Shown here in pieces: positions 52,003 through 61,864 of a stretch of 64,000 bases of DNA (position 1 is its first letter; the number at the start of each line of letters is the position of its first letter). Origin of the DNA: Maribacter polysaccharolyticus (GTDB taxonomy: Bacteria > Bacteroidota > Bacteroidia > Flavobacteriales > Flavobacteriaceae). The stretch is taken from contig NZ_JARBUY010000003.1 in the NCBI RefSeq assembly GCF_028882255.1, positions 1 to 64,000 of the forward strand. Reading direction: 5' to 3'. The notes beneath the pieces were generated by a model. That model saw only the letters and a list, made by a program, of their open reading frames with translations, was not told the DNA's origin and ran no database searches. Both the position numbers and the translations under genes were made by a program.

Positions 52003-53859
52003 TTACTGCTGTACCTCCGCTTTAAGGGCCGACTCGTCGATATCGAACATTTTCCCCAAATAGACCAGCTTATATCCCTTTTTCACTTGTTTGAAGTGAT
52101 CGCTGTTCGAAGATATGATCTTTAATTCCCCATCATGGGTTTTAAGAAAAATAGGGATGATATCGTTATCGTCACCGGCAATTTTGATTAGATCCCGATA
52201 ATGCTCTTGGCCATTCAAGGTAATTTCATGTATGGCCGGGTATCTTCTTGCGGCCTCCATTAATTTGATGAAATCATCGGTCTGTGAAAACAGGCCTTCC
52301 TCGGGATTTTTATCAGGGTCGTTCATTTCATCGGAATCCAACAAACGGAACGAACCATTTTCACCGAATTCCTTTTCGAACTTCTTAATGGCAAATTTAT
52401 TGATGTCGGAGTTCCCGGTCAAAGCCATAAGATATCCAACATCGTTCAGTTCAATATTATCGGTAAGGGTATCGGAATAGATATTCGCCGTAAAAGCTTC
52501 GAGCCCTATTTTCTTTGCCTTATTGATGTTGGCTTCGTTATTGTCGATCAGCACTACATGCCTATTGTTCTTTTTCAAATAATGCCCGATCAACCGGGAA
52601 ACCTTAGAGGCCCCGATAATGGCGATACCATCCGATTTTGTAAGGAACACCCCTACCGCCTTTGAGAACAACCGTGCCGTAGTGGCATTGAGTAAGACCG
52701 TCCCCAAAACGATCATAAAAACCAAAGGGGTAATATATTCCGCATCGGTCTCCCCCCGTAACATCAGTTTAGACCCGAAAAGTGATGCGATACCCGCAGC
52801 GACGATACCCCTTGGGCCAACCCAACCAATGAACAGTTTTTCGTTGAATTTCAGATTGGAGCCCCAAGCGCTCAGGAAAACCCCCAAGGGCCGAACTAAA
52901 AAGACGATGATCAGGAATAATATTACGGTGTTCCAATTATAGATCAGTTCAAGATCGGTCATGTTGATATTGGCGGCCAATAAGATGAAAAGAATGGATA
53001 TCAGCAGTACGCTCAGCGACTCCTTAAAATACAAAAGCTCCTTAATATTGGGCAAATTCATATTCCCCAGGACCATACCCATGACCACTACCGCCAACAG
53101 TCCCGATTCATGGGCGAAAATATCGGATTCCACAAAAACCAATAATACCACCGATAAGGAAACCACATTGAGTAAATAATGGGGAATGAGGTTCTTCTTT
53201 ATGGCAAAAGCCAAACCGTGTGCAAACGTAAATCCAAAGGTAAAACCGAAAAGCAGGATTTTCCCGAACTCGATCAAAGCGGTCATGGTATAGGCTTCCC
53301 CTTCCCCTACGCTGATAAATTCGAACACCAATACCGCGACCAACGCACCAATGGGGTCTATAAGGATACCTTCCCACTTCAAAACTGCGGAAACATCTTT
53401 TTTCAAGGGAATGTTCCTTAAGATCGGGGTTATTACCGTAGGTCCCGTAACAATGATCAATGAGGAGAATAGAAAAGACATTTGCCAGGTAAGTCCAAAA
53501 ATATAATGCGCGGCCAAACCGGCACCGAAAAAGGTAACCACTGAACCCACCGTGATCAATTTCGTGATTACGGGCCCTACCTCACTCACTTCGGACCGCT
53601 TAAGGGTCAATCCCCCTTCAAATAAAATGATACTGATCGCCAAAGAAACGAAATAGTAAAGGCTTTCACCGGGAAACAATCCCTTTTTACCGTTCCAGAT
53701 CGGTTCGATCAATTTACTCCCGTCCTCGGATAAAAGGGTAGATACAGGTCCTACTAGTAATCCTATCAATATTAGGGGCAAAATGGCCGGTAATTTCAAA
53801 CGCCAGGCGACCCATTGTGCTATTATTCCAAGTATTACGATCCCTGCTAATTCAATCAT
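52003..53859 (-). CDS. Cation:proton antiporter with TrkA-N domain (CPA type)
   Basis: A 618-residue inner-membrane protein. About twelve membrane segments fill residues 1-390 (MIELAGIVILGIIAQWVAWRL, YFVSLAISIILFEGGLTLKR, LIDPIGALVAVLVFEFI, FIGWVGPRGIVAAGIASLFG). The FEGGL and WVGPRGIVA motifs are typical of CPA1-type NhaP sodium/proton exchangers. Residues about 405-500 form a Rossmann NAD-binding RCK/TrkA-N domain (DGIAIIGASKVSRLIGHYL, NRHVVLIDNNEAN). The last about 110 residues are a further regulatory domain. It exchanges Na+ or K+ for protons; the RCK domain would gate it by NAD(H) or a nucleotide. A marine life style fits. Confidence 0.93.
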   Translation of the reverse strand: MIELAGIVILGIIAQWVAWRLKLPAILPLILIGLLVGPVSTLLSEDGSKLIEPIWNGKKGLFPGESLYYFVSLAISIILFEGGLTLKRSEVSEVGPVITKLITVGSVVTFFGAGLAAHYIFGLTWQMSFLFSSLIIVTGPTVITPILRNIPLKKDVSAVLKWEGILIDPIGALVAVLVFEFISVGEGEAYTMTALIEFGKILLFGFTFGFTFAHGLAFAIKKNLIPHYLLNVVSLSVVLLVFVESDIFAHESGLLAVVVMGMVLGNMNLPNIKELLYFKESLSVLLISILFILLAANINMTDLELIYNWNTVILFLIIVFLVRPLGVFLSAWGSNLKFNEKLFIGWVGPRGIVAAGIASLFGSKLMLRGETDAEYITPLVFMIVLGTVLLNATTARLFSKAVGVFLTKSDGIAIIGASKVSRLIGHYLKKNNRHVVLIDNNEANINKAKKIGLEAFTANIYSDTLTDNIELNDVGYLMALTGNSDINKFAIKKFEKEFGENGSFRLLDSDEMNDPDKNPEEGLFSQTDDFIKLMEAARRYPAIHEITLNGQEHYRDLIKIAGDDNDIIPIFLKTHDGELKIISSNSDHFKQVKKGYKLVYLGKMFDIDESALKAEVQQ

Positions 53860-54157
53860 GCATCAAATTTTAACGAAAAATACCTCTTTCTTACTTAATG
53901 TACAATTTATACCCCGCGGATTTTCCCAAAGTATCCGGGTCTTTTCCCGGCCATTCCGTCTAAGCCATTCCATCCAAAAGGATCGGTGCTTTTACCGCAG
54001 CTCATGACCCGTGGCATATCAAAGGATAACAAAATCCCGATTTGCCCCAAAGACGGGAAATGCCAGTACGATTTGTTAAAAACTATTAATTATACGGGGG
54101 ACCCCATAAATAAACCACTAGCTTTTATTAATTTGCAGTTTTTTACCATTCCCTCAT

Positions 54158-55018
54158 ATGACATTATATCCTATAGAAACCGGTAATTTTAAATTAGACG
54201 GCGGTGCTATGTTCGGGGTTGTGCCCAAAGCTATCTGGAACAAAACCAATCCTGCTGATAGTAACAATATGATAGATATTTCCGCTCGAAGCCTTTTGAT
54301 CGAGGATGGCGGGAAATTGATTCTCATCGATACCGGTATGGGGAACAAGCAGTCCGATAGATTTTTCGGTTATTACCACCAATGGGGAGACCATTCCTTG
54401 GATAAATCCTTGGCAAAATATGGTTTTCACCGCGATGATATCACCGATGTATTTATGACCCACCTGCATTTTGATCATTGTGGGGGGAGTATTCAATGGA
54501 ACAAAGACCGAACGGGTTACGAACCCGCCTTTAAAAATGCACACTTTTGGACCAATGAAGACCACTGGCAATGGGCGATCAAACCCAATATGCGTGAAAA
54601 AGCCTCGTTCTTAAAGGAAAACCTGTTGCCCATACAAGAAAGTGGACAGCTGAAATTCGTGGATCGGGGGAATAGCTCCTTTATCCATAGTCCCGAATTG
54701 GGTTTTGATATCTTATTCGTGGACGGGCACACCGACAAACAAATGCTTCCATTTATTCAATATAAGGGGAAAACCGTGGTCTTTGCCGCCGATCTTATTC
54801 CCACAACAGGCCATATCCCCGTGCCTTATGTAATGGGTTATGATACCCGACCCTTATTGAGCTTAAAGGAAAAACAGGAATTTGTGGACAAGGCCGTAAC
54901 CGATGAATACTATCTGTTCTTGGAACACGATGCACACCATCAAATATGTACCCTTAAAAGCACGGAAAGAGGGGCTCGTTTAAACAAAATATACACTTTT
55001 GATGAATTGTTCGGTTAA
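54158..55018 (+). CDS. MBL-fold metallo-hydrolase
   Basis: A 286-residue cytoplasmic metallo-beta-lactamase-fold protein. Zinc ligands are in MTHLHFDHCGGS (His102, His104, Asp106 and His107), followed by the later Asp in VVFAADLIPTTGH and His in FLEHDAHH. The start MTLYPIETGNFKLDGGAMFGVVPKAIW is typical of the AttM/AiiB-like lactonase group that hydrolyses homoserine lactones, but many relatives have other substrates. No signal peptide. It lies between a divergent antiporter gene and the S8 protease gene 78 bp downstream. Confidence 0.9.
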   Translation: MTLYPIETGNFKLDGGAMFGVVPKAIWNKTNPADSNNMIDISARSLLIEDGGKLILIDTGMGNKQSDRFFGYYHQWGDHSLDKSLAKYGFHRDDITDVFMTHLHFDHCGGSIQWNKDRTGYEPAFKNAHFWTNEDHWQWAIKPNMREKASFLKENLLPIQESGQLKFVDRGNSSFIHSPELGFDILFVDGHTDKQMLPFIQYKGKTVVFAADLIPTTGHIPVPYVMGYDTRPLLSLKEKQEFVDKAVTDEYYLFLEHDAHHQICTLKSTERGARLNKIYTFDELFG

Positions 55019-55096
55019 TGCACTACGTGAAGGATTTCACAACATTCGATAAAACTTTTTTGAACATAAACTACAAACACTAATTCAATACAGTAA

Positions 55097-56719
55097 ATGA
55101 AACATCATATGTCCAAATCCCTACTGGGGTTTTTCACAGCGAGTATCTTAATGGGTTGTGGTGCAACCACCTTGGTTTCAACCCCCATTGAAAACATTGA
55201 TTCCATGCCGCTGAAAATCGCGGAAATAACCGAAAATCAAAAAAAATCCTGGAGCCATGCCGATTTGGTTACCGACACCATTCCGGGGATGAGCGTTGAC
55301 AAAGCTTATAGCGAACTTATCGGTAACAAGAAAGGAACGAAGATCATCGTCGCTGTCCTGGATTCGGGTATCGACCTTGACCATGAGGATTTAGACGATG
55401 TGCTATGGACGAATACCAAAGAAAAACCGGGCAATAATATTGATGATGACCAAAATGGTTTTGTAGACGACATTCATGGGTATAACCTTTTGGGGGAATC
55501 CTATAATGAACAATTGGAATATGCCAGGATCGTTCGTTTAAAAATCGGGGATGCCGAATTACAGGCCAAAGCCAAAGCCGAATTGGACAAAGAATACCCT
55601 GAGGCACTTGCCAACAAACAACAGTACGAGCAGATCTACCAGGCCGTAAAAGGTGCCGATGCTGCCGTAAAAGAACATTTGGGCAAAACGGAATACACCA
55701 AAGAAGATCTTGCCGCTATTGAAACAACGGATGCAACCATGCAAAGAAATGTGGCCATTTTGACGCAAATGTTGGGTTTTGCGGATAGCATCCCTGAAAT
55801 AATGGAACAACTCGAAGGCGGAATAAATCATTTTACGGATCAGTTGAATTATAACCTTAATGTTGATTTTGACGGAAGAAAAGTCGTGGGTGACGACCCC
55901 TACGACATCATGGATACCAAATATGGAAACGGAAACCCCCAGAACAGGGTTGAGGACGAAAGTCATGGTACCCACGTTGCCGGTATCATTGCTGCCGAAA
56001 GGGATAATGGCATAGGAGCCAGAGGGGTAGCCAATAATGTGGAAATCATGAGTATCCGTGCCGTTCCCAACGGAGATGAATATGACAAGGATATCGCCTT
56101 AGGTATACGATATGCCGTTGATAATGGGGCAAAGATCATCAATTGTAGTTTCGGGAAGTCGTATTCCCCAAATGCCGAATGGGTGTACGATGCCATAAAA
56201 TATGCCGCAGAAAAGGACGTATTGATCGTTCATGCAGCCGGTAACGATGGTGTTGATCTGGATGACCCCAAAAACCCTAATTTTCCCAACGACCAAATCA
56301 ACAACGGTCCGGAATTTGCGGATAATGTAATCACCGTAGGCGCCTTGGATCCTAAATTTGGTTCTGAAATGGTAGCCTCTTATTCGAATTATGGGAAAGT
56401 GAATGTTGATATCTTTGCTCCGGGAACCGATATTTATTCTACCATACCCCATAACGAATATGAATTTATGCCAGGTACATCCATGGCCTCACCTGCAGTG
56501 GCTGGCGTAGCCGCTTTGGTTTGGTCGCAATATCCAAGTCTAAGTGCTTCCCAAATAAAGAAAATCATTTTGGAGTCTGGACTTAGTACCAAAACCGCAA
56601 TCCTACTAGGAGGGGACACCAACAATGTCAGCACATTTCATCAAATTTGTACCTCGGGTAAAATTGTGAATGCCTACAACGCATTGATCATGGCCCAACA
56701 AATAGCCCGTGGTAAATAA
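55097..56719 (+). CDS. S8 (subtilisin) family peptidase lipoprotein
   Basis: A 540-residue lipoprotein (ASILMGC, Cys22). The catalytic triad is Asp89 in VAVLDSGIDLDHED, His290 in ESHGTHVAGIIAA and Ser462 in MPGTSMASPAVAG. The oxyanion Asn is in VHAAGNDGVD. Asp and His are about 200 residues apart, against 30-40 in subtilisin, because of an insertion at about 120-285 that is rich in Ala, Glu and Lys and probably forms a helical lid (AELDKEYPEALANKQQYEQI and TQMLGFADSIPEIMEQLEGG). An N-terminal propeptide is short. The protein would act in the periplasm or on the surface. It is followed at 21 bp by an M1 peptidase gene. Confidence 0.94.
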   Translation: MKHHMSKSLLGFFTASILMGCGATTLVSTPIENIDSMPLKIAEITENQKKSWSHADLVTDTIPGMSVDKAYSELIGNKKGTKIIVAVLDSGIDLDHEDLDDVLWTNTKEKPGNNIDDDQNGFVDDIHGYNLLGESYNEQLEYARIVRLKIGDAELQAKAKAELDKEYPEALANKQQYEQIYQAVKGADAAVKEHLGKTEYTKEDLAAIETTDATMQRNVAILTQMLGFADSIPEIMEQLEGGINHFTDQLNYNLNVDFDGRKVVGDDPYDIMDTKYGNGNPQNRVEDESHGTHVAGIIAAERDNGIGARGVANNVEIMSIRAVPNGDEYDKDIALGIRYAVDNGAKIINCSFGKSYSPNAEWVYDAIKYAAEKDVLIVHAAGNDGVDLDDPKNPNFPNDQINNGPEFADNVITVGALDPKFGSEMVASYSNYGKVNVDIFAPGTDIYSTIPHNEYEFMPGTSMASPAVAGVAALVWSQYPSLSASQIKKIILESGLSTKTAILLGGDTNNVSTFHQICTSGKIVNAYNALIMAQQIARGK

Positions 56720-56740
56720 ATCTAAATCCTCGATATAACT

Positions 56741-58600
56741 ATGCAATCAAAAAAAACCATCCTTTTCCTAACCCTATTGTCTTGTTTTGTATTTGGGCAA
56801 GCCCAAAACAATACTCCGTATTGGCAACAACATGTCGACTATACCATGAACGTCGATATGGATGTCAAAAATTATCAATATACCGGAAAGCAGACATTGG
56901 TCTATACGAACAATGCTCCGGAAGCGTTGTCCCGGGTGTATTACCACTTGTTTTTCAATGCCTTCCAACCCGGAAGTGAAATGGACATCCGTCTTCAAAG
57001 TATCGAGGATCCCGATCGTAGGATGGTAGAGGAAGGTAAAAGTAGGATTGCTGCATTGACACCCGAAGAAATAGGATACTTACATGTAACTTCCTTATCA
57101 CAGGACGGACAAAGTGTCGAATTCAAGGAAGAAGGTACTGTTTTGGTCGTTGAATTGGCCAAGCCTATCCCATCTGGGGGTAAAACCACTTTTGAGATGG
57201 ATTTCAAAGGTCAAGTTCCCGTACAGATTCGCCGTTCTGGGCGGAATAATGCCGAAGGCGTAGCCTTATCGATGAGCCAATGGTACCCTAAAATGGCCGA
57301 ATATGATTTTGAAGGATGGCATGCCGATCCTTATATCGCCCGTGAATTTCATGGGGTATGGGGCGATTTTGACGTAAAACTGACCTTGGATAAGGATTAT
57401 GTTGTGGGCGGAACGGGTTATCTCCAAAATGCGCAAGAAATAGGCCATGGGTATGAAGCCCCGGGCACCAAGGTCAAAAAAGTAAAGGGGAAGACACTTA
57501 CTTGGCATTTTAAAGCCCCTATGGTACATGATTTCATGTGGGCCGCAGATCCCGATTACATACACGATACCCTAAAAATGGAAGATGGCCCCATGCTCCA
57601 TTTCCTTTATAAAAACGACCCGGAGATTATAGAAAACTGGAAGAAATTACAGCCCAAAACCGCGGAGGCCATGGAATTCTTCAGTAAGAACATCGGCAAA
57701 TACCCTTACGATCAGTATTCGGTGATCCATGGGGGTGATGGGGGTATGGAATATGCCATGAGTACCTTGATTACCGGGGGACGTAAATTCGGCAGCTTGG
57801 TAGGGGTCATGACCCACGAAATGGCCCACTCCTGGTTTCAACATATTTTGGCCAGCAACGAATCCAAACATGAGTGGATGGATGAAGGGTTTACCTCTTT
57901 TATTTCGACCCTATGTATGAACAAGATCATGGAGCAAAACAAAGAGAATCCTTTTGAAAATGCCTATAATGGGTATCGTAGATTGGCGCTTTCGGGTAAG
58001 GAACAACCACAGACCACCCATGCCGACCGCTATGACAATAACTTTGCGTATGGGGTAACGGCCTATAGCAAGGGCGCCGTATTCCTTGCCCAATTGGGTT
58101 ATATCATAGGACAGGACAAATTAATGGAAACCCTTAAAAAATATTTCGACGATTTCAAATTCAAACACCCTACCCCCAACGACATCAAGCGGACGGCCGA
58201 AAAAGTCTCGGGAATGGAGCTCGACTGGTACCTGACGGATTGGACACAGACTACCAATACGATCGATTATGGGATAAAAGAGGTGACACCGGAAGGCCAA
58301 AAAACAAAAATCACCTTGGAAAGGATCGGACTCATGCCCATGCCTTTGGACATCCTGGTGGTCTACGCCGACGGTACACGGGAAACCCTCTATGCGCCAC
58401 TTCGCATGATGTATGGTGAAAAAGAAAACCCCTACGAAGGTATTACACGGACGACCCTAGCGGATTGGCCATGGGCATATCCCACTTACGACTTTACGGT
58501 AGATAAACCCATAGAGGATATAACCGCAATTATGATAGATCCCTCACAATTGATGGCCGATGTAGATTTGGAAAACAATTTGTGGCAGGCCGAAGAGTAA
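56741..58600 (+). CDS. M1 family metallopeptidase
   Basis: A 619-residue secreted aminopeptidase-type enzyme (signal peptide ending near FGQAQ). The zinc site is GVMTHEMAHSWFQH, with the third ligand Glu in HEWMDEGFTSF, giving the M1 pattern HExxH-18-E. The substrate-anchoring motif GGMEYAMSTLITGG takes the place of GAMEN. The N-terminal beta-saddle domain (DYTMNVDMDVKNYQYTGKQTLVY) precedes it, and the C-terminal part (YLTDWTQTTNTIDYGIKEV) is shorter than in large M1 enzymes. It would remove N-terminal residues from peptides in the periplasm. It lies 21 bp after the S8 protease gene, so the two probably work together in protein breakdown. Confidence 0.94.
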   Translation: MQSKKTILFLTLLSCFVFGQAQNNTPYWQQHVDYTMNVDMDVKNYQYTGKQTLVYTNNAPEALSRVYYHLFFNAFQPGSEMDIRLQSIEDPDRRMVEEGKSRIAALTPEEIGYLHVTSLSQDGQSVEFKEEGTVLVVELAKPIPSGGKTTFEMDFKGQVPVQIRRSGRNNAEGVALSMSQWYPKMAEYDFEGWHADPYIAREFHGVWGDFDVKLTLDKDYVVGGTGYLQNAQEIGHGYEAPGTKVKKVKGKTLTWHFKAPMVHDFMWAADPDYIHDTLKMEDGPMLHFLYKNDPEIIENWKKLQPKTAEAMEFFSKNIGKYPYDQYSVIHGGDGGMEYAMSTLITGGRKFGSLVGVMTHEMAHSWFQHILASNESKHEWMDEGFTSFISTLCMNKIMEQNKENPFENAYNGYRRLALSGKEQPQTTHADRYDNNFAYGVTAYSKGAVFLAQLGYIIGQDKLMETLKKYFDDFKFKHPTPNDIKRTAEKVSGMELDWYLTDWTQTTNTIDYGIKEVTPEGQKTKITLERIGLMPMPLDILVVYADGTRETLYAPLRMMYGEKENPYEGITRTTLADWPWAYPTYDFTVDKPIEDITAIMIDPSQLMADVDLENNLWQAEE

Positions 58601-58624
58601 AAAAGATCGGTTTTATAGGTTGTG

Positions 58625-59845
58625 TTAAAGGGATTTTCGGGTCGTTATGCGATACCACCACGTATTTCTGTACATGGCATTTTTTGCGGTAAGTTCCCGG
58701 TTGTTCATAATAAAATGGGTCGAATCGATAACACGGTTTCTATAGCCTAAAAGGTGGAAAAAAGGTTTTGTGAAAAAAGAAGCGACCTTGGTGTTGACCA
58801 ATAGGGATTCCTTTTCCTTATTGGCCCATGAAAGTCCCGGTAAGAATTGCAACAAGGATCCAAACCTGATCCTTCGTAAAAAAGCGGAAAGGCCGAGTAC
58901 CCAAGTCGGCAGTTTACGGATTAGGAAGAAGCCTTCCTCTCCTTGTTCCTGGTAAAGGGGCATGAAGAGGATGGTATCTTTTTCCACCTCTATGAATTCG
59001 TCATTCTCAATGGCTATGGGGGTTCCCTCCACAACCTCCTCAAAACTACGGAACCCTTCCATCATCTTGAATCCCATACTGTCTTTAAGGGCATGGCGGT
59101 ATTTTATTTCATAGAAATTTGAGTTGTTTTCCGCGGATTTTTGAAGTTGTTCATAATGCCCTTTAATGTTCTTGACGTCTGTTTTTTTCAAAAAACCACT
59201 GTATACCATGGCCAACCAAGTAAAAGCTATGCTGTTCTTGATGGCCACATCTTCGGTATGTTGACCAGATTCGAATCCTAAGGAAACATAGCCTTTTTCA
59301 TTGATGAAGCTCAACAAGGGCCCTTCCAAATATTCCTCGATCCCCAAAATAATGGGTACCGGGAATAGCTTTGAGAACCTTCTATTGATCAACGCATCGT
59401 TAATGGTGATAAAAGGCAGGGTTTTGCTCGATGTGGTATGCAAATCGATAAAGTAGAACGGCCCCTTACCAGATTCCAAAATACCTTGGACCAGATCTAG
59501 GATCTCTAGCAATTGCCGCTCTTCGTTCAAGAGGCCCTTGGGATTCCTGGCTTTGATCTTTTGGATTTCGGGCGTTGTCCAAATCCTGTTCAAATCCTTA
59601 TCCAGAAATCTTTTACCTTTTACCAAAGCGGGCAAATTCCCCTTTATGGCATAAAGACTTCCTTGGAAGGAATGATCCGATTGCTCCAATTCCTTGATAA
59701 CATTTTCGAGAGCGGTAACGCCTGCCTGTTCGTTACCGTGAATGCCCCCGAAGAAAATCAATATAGGCCCTGGTTGTTTCCCATGGATCTGACCGATAAT
59801 ACGCTTGGCCTTTACTTCATACTTGGGATCCAGGGTATTGATCAT
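58625..59845 (-). CDS. Succinylglutamate desuccinylase/aspartoacylase family protein
   Basis: A 406-residue zinc hydrolase of the M14-like AstE/AspA family. Zinc ligands are in FFGGIHGNEQAGVTAL (His and Glu) and FIDLHTTSSKTLPF (His). LDKDLNRIW is the family motif for binding the carboxylate, and the later catalytic Glu is in VSLGFESGQH. Enzymes of the family cleave an amide between an acyl or amino acid group and an amino acid. The C-terminal about 70 residues (RRIRFGSLLQFLPGLSW onward) extend beyond the usual fold. The gene lies only 3 bp after the GCS2-CBS gene, so both act in the same pathway; the natural substrate is unknown. Confidence 0.9.
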   Translation of the reverse strand: MINTLDPKYEVKAKRIIGQIHGKQPGPILIFFGGIHGNEQAGVTALENVIKELEQSDHSFQGSLYAIKGNLPALVKGKRFLDKDLNRIWTTPEIQKIKARNPKGLLNEERQLLEILDLVQGILESGKGPFYFIDLHTTSSKTLPFITINDALINRRFSKLFPVPIILGIEEYLEGPLLSFINEKGYVSLGFESGQHTEDVAIKNSIAFTWLAMVYSGFLKKTDVKNIKGHYEQLQKSAENNSNFYEIKYRHALKDSMGFKMMEGFRSFEEVVEGTPIAIENDEFIEVEKDTILFMPLYQEQGEEGFFLIRKLPTWVLGLSAFLRRIRFGSLLQFLPGLSWANKEKESLLVNTKVASFFTKPFFHLLGYRNRVIDSTHFIMNNRELTAKNAMYRNTWWYRITTRKSL

Positions 59846-59848
59846 AGG

Positions 59849-61699
59849 TCATAAATCCTTACTGGTTACAATACCTATTAGTTTTTCATCCCGAACTATC
59901 GGCAAACAATTGATCTTGTTCTTCTCCATGATACTTTTGGCCTCTTCCAAGGGGGTAGCCGGGTCAACGATGATCAAATCGCGTTGCATGATATTCTCGA
60001 TAGTCTCCCCATGGTCCTCAGGGCGATCCAAATATTTGACAACATCGGTCCAGGTCAAGAGACCCACCAGATCCATATGGTTGTTAAGAATGGGCACATG
60101 GTGTATATTCTTCCATTTCATCATACTCAATACCAACTCCAAACTATCGTTTTCCTGGGCGGTTATCATTTTCAAATTCATGCGTTCCCCAATTTTCCTG
60201 TTTTCTTTGGGAACGATAAACTCATCACCCCTAGGTAATTCCCATGCATCGATGGGATACCCTTTTTGCTGCCGCTCATAAATGGTAGCGGTCAATATTT
60301 TCAAGGAGTCGGAAACCTTAAAGTCGTTTCGCAATTTTCGGAACCCTTCGACCATCCATCGGGAACCATTGATAGATTCTACACGGTGTTTGATAACCCT
60401 TAAATAATTTTCGGCATCCTTAGGGGCCACGTTCATACTGTACAACCCTCTATAGGCCATCGGCAACAAATGGTCGAGGATCAAATCGTGGCTCGATATT
60501 AATTTATTGTCCCAATAGAATTGGGCCGCCATACCATACCGGGCTGCATTGAAGAAGTTACTTTTAATATCCTTAAAATCCATTTTGGTATGGATATTAT
60601 CGAACTCTTTGGGTTTCCCTTTCATGAGTCCGACCCAGAACATCATATTGGCTATCTCATCGATGGTAGTAGGACCCGATGGTAAATACCGGTTTTCCAA
60701 TCGTATGTGGGGTTTGCCATCCGTAGTCCCGTAACACAGCCTATTCCATTTATAAACCGTGCCATTATGCACGTTCAGGGCCTTTAATTTTGGAATGGTC
60801 CCTTGTTCCAATTCCGTTATACTATCGGTATCGAAATCTGTGGTCAGCAAACTCCTGAATCGTATTATGGAGTCCTTAAAGAAATCGACTACGGATCCTT
60901 GGGCCCATTCATTACCGAAACCTACCCGTGATTCCCTTTCGTTAAGGATAAAAGTACTTGCCCTGGTATCCACACTTTGGGCAAATAGCGCAATACGCGT
61001 TTCTTCCCAAAGTTCCCGCCCGATCAACAACGGGGAGTTGGTACAAATGGACAATACCGGTCCTGCAATGGCCTGTGCCCAGTTATAGGTTTCGGCAAAG
61101 TCGTTCGGATCGATCTGTAAATGGGCTTGAAAACTGGTATTGCAGCCTTCGTAAAGTATGGAGTCGTGCTTAAGGTTCAGCTCGTCTACCCCTTTAATAT
61201 GCAATTCTATATCGTTTTTACGTATCTCGGTAATGGCTTCATTCAGTACTTGATACCGCTTTACAGGCGTCATGTACTCCATTTTGAGGTGTTTCGATCT
61301 TATGGTGGGCAAAATCCCCGTAAGCACCAATTTGGTGTCGTATTTTTCGGCAACCGCTTTGGCCTGATCCAAAAGTCCGTTAAGCTTGTCGTGTAACTCG
61401 GAAAAACATTCGTCTTTCAATTCCACAGGCTCCATATTGATCTCTAGATTGTAGAGCGCCAATTCGGAAGTGAAATACTTCCTATCCAATTCTTCCAATA
61501 GCTTATCTGCATTCTGCGCAGGTTCCCACTCCTCGTTTACCAAGCAGAACTCCTGCTCAATACCGACCCTCGAAATGTCTTTCTCGAACATATCATTCTC
61601 GAGCATCAATTCAAGTGCCTTTATATCGGCCAAAAGCTGATTTAGATACAACCCCTTATTCGGGTTGCCAAATAATTTCTCAACATTCAATTCTCCCAT
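59849..61699 (-). CDS. Glutamate-cysteine ligase family 2-like protein with CBS pair
   Basis: A 616-residue fusion. Residues about 1-470 are of the GCS2/YbdK carboxylate-amine ligase type: VGIEQEFCLVNEEWEP near the start, NLEINMEPVEL, GCNTSFQAHLQIDP, ICTNSPLLIGRELWEETR, HIRLENRYLPSGPT and FWVGLMKG. Residues about 495-616 form two CBS domains (MITAQENDSLELVLSMMKWKNIHHVPIL and MQRDLIIVDPATPLEEAKSIM), which normally bind adenosine nucleotides and could sense energy state. A ligase and an amide hydrolase (58625-59845) in one operon suggest a cycle in which an amide bond is made and broken. The length is about 240 residues greater than stand-alone YbdK. Substrate unknown. Confidence 0.88.
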   Translation of the reverse strand: MGELNVEKLFGNPNKGLYLNQLLADIKALELMLENDMFEKDISRVGIEQEFCLVNEEWEPAQNADKLLEELDRKYFTSELALYNLEINMEPVELKDECFSELHDKLNGLLDQAKAVAEKYDTKLVLTGILPTIRSKHLKMEYMTPVKRYQVLNEAITEIRKNDIELHIKGVDELNLKHDSILYEGCNTSFQAHLQIDPNDFAETYNWAQAIAGPVLSICTNSPLLIGRELWEETRIALFAQSVDTRASTFILNERESRVGFGNEWAQGSVVDFFKDSIIRFRSLLTTDFDTDSITELEQGTIPKLKALNVHNGTVYKWNRLCYGTTDGKPHIRLENRYLPSGPTTIDEIANMMFWVGLMKGKPKEFDNIHTKMDFKDIKSNFFNAARYGMAAQFYWDNKLISSHDLILDHLLPMAYRGLYSMNVAPKDAENYLRVIKHRVESINGSRWMVEGFRKLRNDFKVSDSLKILTATIYERQQKGYPIDAWELPRGDEFIVPKENRKIGERMNLKMITAQENDSLELVLSMMKWKNIHHVPILNNHMDLVGLLTWTDVVKYLDRPEDHGETIENIMQRDLIIVDPATPLEEAKSIMEKNKINCLPIVRDEKLIGIVTSKDL

Positions 61700-61818
61700 T
61701 ATAATTCTATTAAAGTCTTCTTGTTATTCCAAATTAAGCATTAATACATACAAGATAGAACCTTTTTGTTCTGTGTACAAATGACAAATGTCATAAAAGG
61801 CGGTACGACTTATTTTTT

Positions 61819-61826
61819 TACTTTTG
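61819..61826 (+). promoter_or_regulatory. Putative rnpA -7 box
   Basis: TACTTTTG matches TAnnTTTG exactly. Transcription from it would start near 61833, downstream of the ATG at 61781, which argues that translation of rnpA begins later, at 61865 or after. Confidence 0.5.
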
Positions 61827-61864
61827 CAGTACAGCATAAAGAGTGTCTTTATGGGTGTATTAAA

